From assembly GCA_037783415.1 (NCBI GenBank), contig JAZGTN010000170.1, forward strand, positions 1,779,501 to 1,843,500: DNA of 64,000 nt. Direction: 5' to 3'. Below are positions 24,561 through 36,300 of the stretch, one piece after another (position 1 is the stretch's first letter; every line of letters begins with the position of its first letter). The translations under genes and the position numbers were made by a program. The DNA comes from Leptasterias polaris (taxonomy: Eukaryota; Echinodermata; Asteroidea; Forcipulatida; Asteriidae). Below the pieces are notes generated by a model that was not told the origin of the DNA, searched no databases, and saw nothing but the letters and a program-made list of their open reading frames with translations.

Positions 24561-26170
24561 ATATTTTTCTGTCAGTCTCTCGACGAGCAAACGTCAACAC
24601 ACACAAATTATTTAATAATTATCTTTCTTGCACCTCACCGTAATTTTAGACTGAGTGCAAAAAATATCGTTACGAGCCGAGAGGGGGAGAGAGAGATCAA
24701 ACTCTCCCCCTATGTCGTGTATTTATTTCAAAACGTGACACCAACCTCTAAAACGTTTGTAGAATATCATGCCAGGTTATTAATTGCAACAAACTAATTT
24801 AAATTCCTCTACAAATCTTTTCACCAGGTATTTTTAATTACAACGTTATTTTCACAAACACGTATTTTTAACTAAACATTTCAAAGATGCTGTTTTTTTG
24901 TTCGTTCACTGCAAGCTTTTGTACATTGTGATATTGTGTACACATTACTTTTGTTATTTATTTATTTATCTACTTATTTATTTACATATTTATTCGTTTG
25001 TTTACTTATTTTTTTATTTACTCATGTTTTTATTATTTTATTCTATTGTGTTTATATGAATAGATAAATATAAATACTGTTTTCCCTTTTTGATGTGTTT
25101 TTCTTTTAATTTTATTCTTTATAATTTATGTTTTTAAATTGTTTTATTTAATTTTGTTCTTCTTTTGAGTGGAGCTCTTAGACTCCGTTTATTCAACTCC
25201 AGTAATTACAAAGTACATACATCTTCTATGGAACATTAATGCAAGTTCTGATAGATCTATACATAAGAACATAGAGGTTACTACTACTAGAGGACAATGA
25301 ACAAAAGGTGATATTTCATATCAAACAAAGGGAAGATCAATACATGATAACAAGCAAACTAGTACAAGTAAAAAGATTAAACTTTAGGCGAACACAAAGG
25401 GCAGTAACTGAAAAGGTGAACATCTTCGATTTAGATCAGAACATAAATTTTGGACTCTCGTCTTCATTGAGAATACACAGGAATTTGTACAATTTGTTAA
25501 AATTACTTGTTTGGAGCCTATTCCTCTCCCTTAATAGAAATGATCTGAGAGCTTCTTTGTAGATCTTGATAATGTTTGTGTTTATGAAAACTTTATTTAT
25601 TAATTTATCTATTTATTTATTTAGTTATTTATTTTTTATTTTTTACGTGTTTTTTTTTCTTTTCTTTTTTAGCTGTTTATGTATTTATTTAAAATTATGT
25701 AAATTTACTTTGTTCAGTTGTATTCATTTATTTATGTTTAGGGGAGATGCTGCTTATGCAAGTTGTACCAAAGTCGACGTTTAAAGTCCTTGTGCTTTTG
25801 AATTTGGCACGCCTGGTCTGGGTGGTCATAGCAGATGTAACGCATGAATTTATTGCTCTTAGCTGTATCTGGAAAACGCCTCGCAAGAGCACAAGTTCGA
25901 TGGCACACCCGTGTTTAATGTTGTCAATTGCTTTATGATGTATTCACTTGCCCGTCGCTGTATCAGCACTCACAATATCTTCTTTCATTGTCATTAGCTG
26001 TGTAAACGTTCGATAGTATGTTGATTTATTTCTAGAGAGAAGAGTTATTTTGGAAAATATTTACTCAGTTACTATCAATATTTTACTCTATGGAGCCCCG
26101 AAAATCCGATCAGAAGTGTTGAAGATTTTACACCGTTCTTCTTAGAATGGCAATACCATTCAATTATATG
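24561..26170. other. Intergenic / gene 1 3' region, AU-rich
   Basis: No gene is recognised here. Positions 24948-25040 and 25590-25660 are dense in overlapping ATTTA words (TTATTTATTTAT), which resemble AU-rich mRNA-destabilising elements if they lie in the 3' UTR of gene 1. They may equally be simple AT repeats. No clear AATAAA was seen just after the stop. At 25865-25985 one + frame reads openly (LYLENASQEHKFDG...), but I do not recognise it. Confidence 0.5.
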
Positions 26171-26773
26171 TTAAGAGGAAGGGAAGTGACCAATTCAATT
26201 TTGTTTTGTTCTCATTTTCCATAGATAGAGTCCTCATGTGAGTGGGGAAAAATTACAAGTCTTTAACCTCACATTAAAATTGTGTAAATTGCCATTTAAT
26301 TCAACACCCTTTCAGTGCAAAAATTTGTCAACATCCAAAACATCTGATGACATTATTCTGAGAAAAATTGACCTCAAAATTTTTGACGGGGATGTTTTGG
26401 TTCCGTCCTGGCTTTCAATAACATTTAATCAAAACGGCCTTGAATGTGACATTTTAACTGTCGGAAAAATTCCTCTTTGGGATGTAAAGATCCGTTAGTT
26501 GTTGAATTACAATGACGTCATGTAAAATTTCGCTCAGAAAAAGTCAGTTATGAACCAAAACCTCCCTGTACAAAAATGTAGTGACCCCTTTTTATGTCAT
26601 CAGATGTTTTGGATGTTGACAATTTGTACACTGGAAGGGTGTTGAATGCAATGGCAATTTACACCATTGTGAGGTTAGATACTTGTAATTTTTTCCCCAC
26701 TCGCATGAGGACTCTATCTATTGGAAAATGATTACATCACAAAATTGAATTGGTCACTGCCCTTCCTCTTTAA
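26171..26773. mobile_element. MITE with ~190-bp terminal inverted repeats and TTAA flanks
   Basis: The left end TTAAGAGGAAGGGAAGTGACC is mirrored by GGTCACTGCCCTTCCTCTTTAA at the right. The inverted match continues inward for about 190 bp (GAGTCCTCATGTGAGTGGGG against CCCCACTCGCATGAGGACTC, then ACATCCAAAACATCTGATGA against its complement). TTAA at both ends points to a piggyBac-type target. The open frame inside is not conserved coding sequence. Confidence 0.85.
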
Positions 26774-27480
26774 GATTGGTTTTATAACTCACTGCAACGT
26801 CCATCCGATTTGTATGACGACATCATCTCGAGGTCATGATTATGTCAGGAGTGTAGGATGGCACTCTCATCAGTAGTATTTATGGCCTCGAAAGAGAACA
26901 CGAGTACGGAGATCCCACAAATAGTGAAGCTTTTTATACAATTTGTGATGGGTGCCTCTGGTCGACCTTGATGTCATTACAGAACACTTACGAAGAATAG
27001 AATGACTTTTTTGTCATTTACTACTTTGAAAAAGGAAGAGGGGTAAACGTCTCGTCGAAGTCACTTAACTAATTCAGATAAAATAAAAATGACGATTTCG
27101 ATTTTGAGGGAGATGCATTAAATCTGACAACTAGGGAAAATTCACTTTGGAGAAACACGCAATTGATTGAGACATGCTATTACTAACGTAAAGGAGTTTT
27201 CGCAGTCCTTTTTAAATTTTGAGTCTGCTATAATTGATTTGTGTCACGATCTTCTACAGAGGTTGCTTTAAAGTCATAAGTTAAAAGTAAAATTGCATCA
27301 AGCTATAGGGCCTATATACAAATTATGAAAAAATCGAATTAGCTGTTGCAAACTGCTTACCAATCAAAAGGACAAAGGAATAAAATAATAACTATAATTA
27401 ATGGCCAGACGTTTTGACTCTAGCTGAGTCTCTCTCGAAGGCTATAAAATGACAACACAACACACATAAACAGGTATACT
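26774..27480. other. Intergenic spacer
   Basis: I see no gene, RNA or clear repeat. A short inverted pair near 27445-27505 (ACAACACAACACACATA and TATGTGTGTTGTGTTGT) can form a hairpin beside the 5' end of the LINE that follows. Confidence 0.4.
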
Positions 27481-27487
27481 GGTCTAT

Positions 27488-29625
27488 GTGTGTTGTGTTG
27501 TGTTGTCGTCTAGCCTTCGAGCTAAAAATGAGGATGATCTTGAACATTTTCGTAGACAAAGAAATTGTACTAATTTTCTTATGAATAAGGCTAGACAGCA
27601 TTTTTATACTAGTTTTATTAGGGAAAATAGTTGTAACCAACGGAAACTTTTTAGTTCCATTAGCACACTCTTAAAACCTAAAAGACAGACTTTGATTCTT
27701 GGTGTGGACAATCGTATTTTTGCCAATGAAATGGGTAAATTTTTTTGTACGGAAAGTGGAAAATATACATGCTAAACTCAATGAAATGACTATTGGTAAT
27801 TTAGGCGTTTCTCATCAAATAAGGACAAGTACTTGTGCACAGTTTGATCGTTTTTTACCAGTCACAGATTATGATGTTAAGATTTTTGTAAACTCGGGTT
27901 CTAAGAAATCTTGTTCCTTAGATCCTATGCCAACTAATCTTGTGGTGGACTGTTTAGATGTTTTATTGCCAACAATTACCAACATCATTAATCTGTCTTT
28001 GGCGTCTGGTACATTTCCCTCAGTTTGGAAAGAGTCGATGGTTATTCCATTATTGAAAAAAGAAAATTTAAGTTCCGCGGATTTTCAAAACTACCGTCCT
28101 ATTAGTAATCTACAGTACATTTCCAAACTGACAGAAAGAGTAGTGTTTAATCAGATCCATAGTCACATGACCACCCATTCATTGTATCCATTGCTCCAAT
28201 CGGCATATAGAAAGAATCATAGTACTGAGACAGCATTATTGAAGGTACATAATGACATTTTAATGAAAATGAATTCACAATGTATCACATTACTTGTACT
28301 TTTAGATCTTAGTGCTGCTTTCGACACGGTCGATCATACAATTCTTTTAGACCGTCTTTATTCCAGGATCGGGATAACCGGTATAGCATTGGACTGGTTT
28401 AAGTCGTATTTGACAGGCAGGGGTCAGCGGGTTTTGTTTCAGGGAGCAGTCTCTGACCGGTTTGATGTGGATTGTGGTGTCCCACAGGGGTCCTGTCTAG
28501 GACCATTACTGTTCACCATATATGCTTCTGAGTTGTTTGACATTATTGAAAAACATTTACCTAGTGTCCATTGTTATGCTGACGATACTCAATTGTATAT
28601 GTCATTCAAACCAGGTAATATTACTGACCAGCAGCAAGCTGTTAGTAGTATGGAGAGTTGTATACACGCCATTCGCCAATGGATGTCACAGAACAGGTTA
28701 ATAATAAATGATTCGAAAACTGAATTTATTGTTATTGGGACTAGGCAACAACTATCCAAAGTGAATATTTCTAATGTCAAAGTGGGCGATGTCAACATCT
28801 CGCCGGTACTGACGGCTTGTAATCTTGGTCTTTGGTTTGATTCAAAGTTTAGTATGGCTAAACAAATTAGCAGTGTTTGTTCAGTAAGCTTTTTTCATAT
28901 TCACAATATTAGACATATCCGTAAATTGTTATCTAGAGACACCCTTAACATTTTGGTCCATGCTTTAATAACTTCCCGACTTGATTACTGCAACAGTCTT
29001 TATTCTGGCTTACCAAAATTATACTTGGATAAACTACAACGTGTGCAAAATACAGCGGCAAGACTTGTATATGGTGCTTCTAGAAGCGCTCACGTCACCC
29101 CCATGTTACAGAAACTACACTGGCTTCCTATTCCGGCTCGTATTCAATTTAAAGTGTTGTTACTGACATTTAAAGCATTTCATAACCAGGCTCCCAAATA
29201 TCTTTGTGATTTATTAACAAAAAGGGTGAATTCCAGTTATTCCTTACGATCTCAAACTTCTAATCTGCTAAGTCTACCTAGTGGAAAGATGTTAAAAACA
29301 CTCGGTGACAGAGCATTTGTTGTATCTGCACCCACTTTATGGAACCGATTGCCCCAAAATGTCCGCTCAGCTCCGACTCTTGTAGATTTTAAGCGTAAGT
29401 TAAAAACACACTTGTTCCTCAGCGCATATGTATAAATGATTGATTTACAGGGTAATCGATTGATTTATGTTATCGTACTGTGTATGTGTTTATTATTAAT
29501 TAGTATCTTTTTTATTTTTACCAATTCTTTAGTTGTAGTTTAATTACATTGCCTTGTTATGCGCATTTGAACATAATTTCTTTTATGGAATTTGCGCAAT
29601 ATAAATTATTATTATTATTATTACT
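27488..29625 (+). mobile_element. 5'-truncated L2/CR1-like LINE with reverse transcriptase and (ATT)n tail
   Basis: Frame one (27488 to about 27740) encodes the linker between endonuclease and reverse transcriptase (RKLF-like NQRKLFSSISTLLKP). After a T7 run at 27740-27746 the frame shifts, and reading continues to a stop at 29435. This second part carries NYRPISNLQYISKLTERVV, LLDLSAAFDTVDHTILL, GVPQGSCLGPLLFTIY, the catalytic HCYADDTQLYMSF, and a C-terminal TLWNRLPQNVRSAPTLVDFK block. The 3' end is GCGCAATATAAATT plus ATT repeats, as in L2/CR1 elements. The endonuclease is missing, so the copy is dead, although the RT core is intact. It lies between the two cyclase genes. Confidence 0.9.
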
Positions 29626-29731
29626 CAGGGTCGAAACATTAGAACATTAACTATTTTGTGCGGGAAAATGTACAATAGAAATAGTATCTGACGTGGAAAC
29701 ATAACTGTATACATTAATTTAGCTATACATA

Positions 29732-30386
29732 ATGTATAATAAAAAGCTGGTATACGCCACAATGGCAGTTTTATGGCATGTGGTCATTTTAACGACAACC
29801 ACAGAGGTCCACGTTGTTTTATTTTTGTCAAAGAGAACAGGACTTTTGGGTAACCGTATTTTACCTGCGTTTGAGATTGCCAAAGAAATCATTTCGAGTC
29901 GTGTGGAGACCGGGGAATATTTCAACTTCTCTCTGCAGTATATTCACTCTGGCAAGGGTTGCGAACAACCGAAGAAGTCTGCGGTGGGGTTGGCTGCACG
30001 TTGGTTTTTCAAGGGGGGCATAATGGCGTTCTTCGGACCAGCTTGTAGTGACAGCTTGCTGTCTGTTGGTGACTTGGCTGCCGCCCTGAATGTACCCGTA
30101 TTTTCCTGCAGTACCAGCACCCATGATCTGGATGACAAAGCTAGATTTCCTACTATGACGCAGACCGTCTACAAAACAAGCACGATGGTTTCCTTTATGG
30201 GGGAACTTTTCCACCGGTTTGGCTGGAAAACCTGCGTTATAATAGTTGATGCAAAGAGCGTCTATATGCTCGCAGCAGACGACCTGCAGGTTGGTTTTCG
30301 TAAAACAGGTGTACGATCATACACCTTACACATCACTGGTGAGAACTTAGACACTGTACTTCAAGAAGCTTCTGTAATCAGCCATA
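29732..30386 (+). CDS. Gene 2 alternative first exon 1a (signal peptide + ligand-binding lobe 1)
   Basis: The open exon of 655 nt encodes 218 codons plus one base and ends at a GTGAGT donor in phase 1. A hydrophobic leader begins at Met 29732 or, perhaps better, Met 29762 ([20 protein letters not shown]). ANF-receptor landmarks follow: [11 protein letters not shown], a NFSL sequon, [42 protein letters not shown] and [17 protein letters not shown]. The two cysteines that frame the first disulphide loop of natriuretic peptide receptors are present, and P-V-F-S-C adds another. No partner exon 2 lies before exon 1b, and the only compatible acceptor is at 49068. It differs from 1b-1d at many residues but is unbroken, so it is probably functional. 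Confidence 0.85.
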
Positions 30387-33300
30387 GTGAGTATGCGAAA
30401 CAAACTTATTAAAATTTTACAGTTTTGCTTAACTCAAGATCTTTCACACTAGTGGAATAGTACCAGAGTTCACCACTAAATTGATATCTGTTTCAATTTG
30501 TGACTTAAAGGCAAAGTATACCTTTGGTTTTTTGGAACAGTTTGATTGTTTTAATCATATATAATCGTAGAAATATACACAAAAAATAACCTGTCAAATT
30601 TTCACTTCAAAAGATGGTATTTTTTTAGATATCGCCGAAAAACCCGAGCGAATAATGTCCACGCAGGAAGAATAATCCCTAATAGGAATACACAACCTGA
30701 GAAACGTTTCTGACAGAAACGTTTCTCAGATTAAATTTTTGGGGCATAAAACCTGATATCTTTTTCCATAACCACATTACTTCGAAGTGAAATGATTCTC
30801 AAAATGCTTTATACTATCGAAAGCTGCTGTACTTATAAGCAAGTAAGTTTGTATTACCATTAGTTTTCAGAGTCATTACCAAACGTATACAGACCCTTTA
30901 AGTCCTGTTCCATAACGAGATAATTAAAGCATGTGGCATCACTCAGTGAAAATGAACCCCAAAACGTTAATTAAGGTTCTTTTCGAAATCATGGCTAAGG
31001 CTTGGGCTTCGGCTTAGGCTCCGTCAGTTATTTTTAAAACGTGCACTTTCGGTACATGACTTCAAACAGCCGGAAGGAGCTTCAAATTTAAAAAAAAATT
31101 ATATTTTTTTTATGAAGTTGGTGTCACAGAAGTTTTGATTCTTTTTCCCTCTTTTCTCTGAAAGATTTCATTCATATTCTTTGCAGTTCCTGCAATGCTT
31201 TGAACTATATTGAAAACTTATGTCTTCGTTGATGATAGTACAATGCGAAAAGATTACAAAGATTTGAACTGGGGTACAAATATAAACTGTCACCGTTTGT
31301 TTCATTAAAACTGTGTTGGTTTATCTTTCTCGTGGAGCCCCGTGAGAATTTATTGACAGATTGTAAAATCATTCATTGCTTCCAGTGTTTTCCCACCCAA
31401 TGTACGGTCAGTTTTTTTATACTTGAGTGGCAAATGCACGTATGCACGTATGTATGTAGCAGAAAATGCATGCAAATACATTTACCTGAATAAATATAAA
31501 ATAAGCTTCGTACGGGTAAAAGGGTGTTAAAGTTGTATTGTTTTAGCAGTTTGTTTTTAATCGAATTGGCTAAATATTTACCACCACGACCGAAACGACT
31601 GTCTTTGTGTTTTTCTGAGATCGTGACACGAAACAGTAAGTGGTGGACAAATCTAACAGCTTGTAAATAAGTTCATATTGGTTTGTACGACAGCCTTTCA
31701 ACGTGGGGTCAGGGTCCAACTGTATTTAAGTACTTTTTGTGTAAAATGAAACCTCGTCGAGCAGGGTTTTTTTTCTTCATAAAGAGTTGTGCAAAATAAA
31801 TATAAATGACGGTTGAAAAAAATTAACCACATTCCAGATATATCCTTCAGAATGTTAGACAAAAGTCAAGTATTATCGAGACCTGTCAGTGCTTTAATGT
31901 TTAATGCCTTCTGCACGTCTTTTCCTATTGCGGCTTGTATAAAAACCCTTGCTAACGGGAGGAATCTATCAAACGCGGCCGCAATAATCTGGAAAGAGCA
32001 ACTCTTGAGACTGATATTAACAATATTTATCAAGATGTGGGCTCTATGGCTGGCGATATCTGCAACCACAGCAACTGAGATCCGCGTTGCTTTATTTCTG
32101 TCAGGAGTTGAAACTTCCATCCTGGGTCAGCGTATTTTACCCGCGTTTGAGATCGCGGAAGAAACCGTCTCTTATAGCGTGGAGATTGGCGAAACCTTCA
32201 ATTTTACCCTGTTATTGTTTCATTGTTCGACTGGGTGCGAGTATCCCATCAAATCCGCCGTAGGGGTTGCTGCCCGGCTGTTCTTCGAGAAAGAAGTTGT
32301 GGCCTTCTTTGGGCCGGCTTGCAGCAGCAGCTTGATGGCCGTGGGTGACTTAGCAGCCTCCCTGAATATACCCGTATTCTCCGGCAGTGCAAGCTCCCAT
32401 GATCTGGATGACAAAACTCGGTTTCCAACCCTTACTCAAACAGTTTATAAACCACTTACGATGGTTTCTTTTTTGAACGAGATTTTCGATAAGTACGGTT
32501 GGAATCATCATGTACTGATACACGAAACCGTGGATGTGTTTCAGCTGGCCGCAAACGCCATAGCGGACGGTCTACGTAAAGCAGGCAAACGATCGTACAT
32601 TATGTACGTAACTGGTGACGAGGATTTTGATACCGTTCTCGAAGAGGCTTCCGTAATCAGCCAAAGTAAGTAACAAATCTGGCTTACTGATAACGTTTAC
32701 TCAAATCAAACATTACAATATATTTTGATAGGCACTTCATTACAAGGAACACAGATTCTCTTAGTATTTTTGTTCCTAAGCCAATTGTTGAATGCTTTAA
32801 ACTATATCCCTTTGTTTTTGCTGGTGCTATTGTTTGGAATCAAATACCTGCCCATGTCAAGAATGCCTCCTCTATTGGTAGCTTCAAAAACAAAATTAAC
32901 GGTACAAAGCAAACATCCAACGCAATTTCCGAAATAATTTCGAAATATAAGGGGGAAATGAGGTTAATGAAAAACGCCTGCATACGATATTGTGAAGAAG
33001 AAAAAACTTTGACATAAAATAAATAATATCTTGTAAAAGTAGTTCAAAAAATACCATAGACATTTTCCAGAGCATCTTCACCCCCCTTTTGGCTATTATT
33101 CGTAATGCACTCATCTCTTACTCTAGAGAATGACTACTGCGGAAGATTGTCCTTCACCGTCTTAAACTTTGTAAAGACGGCATAGGGCCCAATGAATCGG
33201 TTGTATGAAATTGTGATTGCATAAAATTCTAGGAGTAGAGTCACGGTGTAAACAAGGAATGAAAATGAGGTTTATGAAATTACTGGTAAGTCTAGTGTAC

Positions 33301-36300
33301 AATAGCATCAACCTCCGGGTCTGCTTTTTTATAGCAATATTCCTTTGTGTTTTTATTGCAGGTTTCCTCTCAGGCTTTCTAGTTCCAGCGATTATAACGT
33401 TGCATGTAATAAGATTCAGAAGTTTCATAAGCAAAATTTTTTGAAGACGAACTTCGTCAAACTAGCAAACTACAAGTTTGGTCACGAACAGTCAAACTTG
33501 GAACATAAAACACCCGGCTGCTCTGTTCTTTTAAGAGACTGTGTAAGTCTCGCATTACGATAGACTGTGTTAATCTTGTGCATATTGAAACGAGAAAACC
33601 CGTCAAACGAGAATTCCCCCCCCCCTCCTGAAATCAAATCTTTGTTCTAAATTAAGTTCTCCGGGGGGGATGTGAACGACAAAAAATACTGTTTACAAAA
33701 AATGAGTTTTGTGTCTAAAGTTAATACTTATAACTTGTTAATTATTATTGAAACAAAATCAAAACTTTGGAACAAGAATGCTTATTTGACCTAAACCCCG
33801 TTTGTAAATCCGTGCCCGATATTAACAGCAGCCAGTAAAAGCTGGTTATTAACCCACCACAAAATAAATATTATGTCTACATGAAAGTAATCGTATTCGT
33901 GTATTATAGGTTTAGGTGTAGGCCCAAGGGTAAAAGTAAACAATTGCATGGGAGAATTGTTTTATTGCCAGTAGTATATTTTCAGGGCATGTCTTAGAAC
34001 GGTAGAGTGATAATTATAGTCGCTCGTTGTAAACATTTGTAATTCAGATGAAATTTAGATGCAAAGCAAAGAAAGTGCACATTTGTTGTGTTGCTTTACG
34101 AGACAGTAGTTGTTGTTTTTTATTAGTCTTTTTTAAATACTCGATCCTTTCACACTCTGGCCCATCACTATGGAACGACCCCCCCCCCCCAAATCTCCGA
34201 CAAGTCACTACTTATACCAGCTTCGAAACTCATTTGAAAACTTATTTTTGTGCTTAACAAGTTTCATATATTATTTACTCATTGTAGGCCCACTTGCTTC
34301 TGCATCTCTCCTGCGCCAGGAGTGTCTTTTTAGACAGACATGGCGCATTATAAATGGCCACTATTACTATTATTATCATTATTATTATTTACATGTTTGA
34401 CAATGCAAGAGTCAAGTGTCCAAAAGGGCCTAATGATGATCTGCGATGACACTTTCGGGTCTATTCAATTTGATACGAGTAAAGGTCAGTTTTCATTATC
34501 AATTCATAAGTATTGTGCAACACAGAGCCCTAAGACTATACTACACGGTCTGTGGCATCCAAAATGGAAATCAAACAAAACTTTGTTTATGCAGTGACGC
34601 TGGAATTAGACCTATCTAAGTGTTAAGGGTTTCTTTAAATCAGCCTATTAACTCAATAACAACCTTTGTAGTCACACTGAGTATTTTCCAAACTGGGGCA
34701 GCATCCATATTGGATTTGTGTGGACAAACCAGGCATGTTGTAGAGTGAAAATCATGACAAACCACACTGAAACTAATTACACAAAAATGTCTGCGTCTAG
34801 GTTACAAAAAAAATACCACAACTGGATGTCAACAACCCCATGGCTCATTTTTCGATCAATCAACATTGTATGGATTTCTGTACAGTTTTAAGGAGGGAGA
34901 TATTTTGCTTGTAGTCAAGATACGACGTCCACGCAGAGGGTGTTGTTGTTATAATCAGAACAGCAGTAAAGCACAACGAAAACTGGGAAATACATCTCCT
35001 GTCATAGGACGCACGGCACGACAGAGGGCGCAATACACATTACTGCAAACAGGCTTGTTGACCCCACCTTAGACCCTTTCTTGAGCAAAGATGACACCAA
35101 TTAAAATGTTCTTAAGTAGTTGATTTTGAGTCAGCACAGTGTAAGGTACACATTGAAACATGTTTCATCCTTGCACTCAAAATTTCGACTAAAAGTGTAA
35201 TTAGCGCTAAATAAGGTCCTTCTTAGTTTTAGACTTGGCACCAATATTTATTTTCTTAGATATGGGAATCTCAGTCAGTGGACCATAGCCTTTCAATCCA
35301 TGAAGAAATCATGCTTGCACTCAAAATTGTGATTAAATCGATTTTCTTGATGAGTTTAGGGGGCTCCCTACTCCCAACGCACCACTCGGTGCACTAACGA
35401 AATTCACATTTTAAGGTTCCCTCGGTGGGTGCTACATATCCCACACTTCAAACCTTTTTTACCAAATGTTTTGGACTAATGTGCGTTATACTGTATTATA
35501 CAAATTAATTTTGTTTTTAGGGTTTTTATTTTTAGAAGTAAATTCAGAAATTTTAATCGGAAACCTTGGTTGGGCAGGATGGTGGGTGGTTGGTACAATT
35601 TGACCAAGAGACTTTAGTCTTGAGATTGGCTAAAACGTCAACAGTGCATGATGCCCTGAACGACTGAACGGTGCCATGCCGGAGAAAAAGTGTGAGATCT
35701 CGGCGAGTGTGAGCGCTGCATTGACAAACCGTATGCCTACTTGCTATTTTAATCATTTTAATAAATCTGAGAAACGTTTCTGTCAGAAACATTTCTAAGA
35801 TTGTGTATTCCTATTGGGGATTATTCTTCTTATGCGTGGACATGTCCGCTCCAGATTTTCGGCAATACTCAAAACGCAACCACCTTTTGAAATGAAATTT
35901 TCACATAATAGTTTTATTGTATACATCTACATTTGTACAGGATTAAAACCATCGAACGGTTCCAAAAACTAAATGTATACTTTGCCTTTAAGCTCCAATT
36001 GCTGATTTTGTTATTTTCCGAATTAAATATGTTGTAATGTTAAAAACATGACTCTACATATTTTTGTCACTATTTTTTCTTTTCTTTAAAGTACATAAGA
36101 AAAGAAGAAAATAAACACTATCGACTCAATAATTAATTTTGAGAGCGACGAATTGGGGTCAAAGAACACCTGGTGGTTCTTACAGTATTGCTTCAATAGC
36201 TGTACAGATGATGATATGACGTCATTCATTGTTGTTACAAAAAGCTGATATTTGTCAAGAAGACCTAGAATGAGATGTGAACTGCTGGATGTTGGTTGGA

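Noticed and set aside
25740..25990. Possible extra exon (frames starting GDAAYAS or LYLENASQEHKFDG)
   Set aside because: No match to the cyclase exons or any family I know, and frames shift within 100 bp.
26238..26498. 86-codon frame
   Set aside because: Lies within the arm and centre of a TIR MITE and has no start context or similarity.
29861..30214. Minus-strand open frame of 117 codons
   Set aside because: It is the shadow of exon 1a; the + strand has the ANF-receptor motifs, and similar shadows occur opposite exons 1b-1d.
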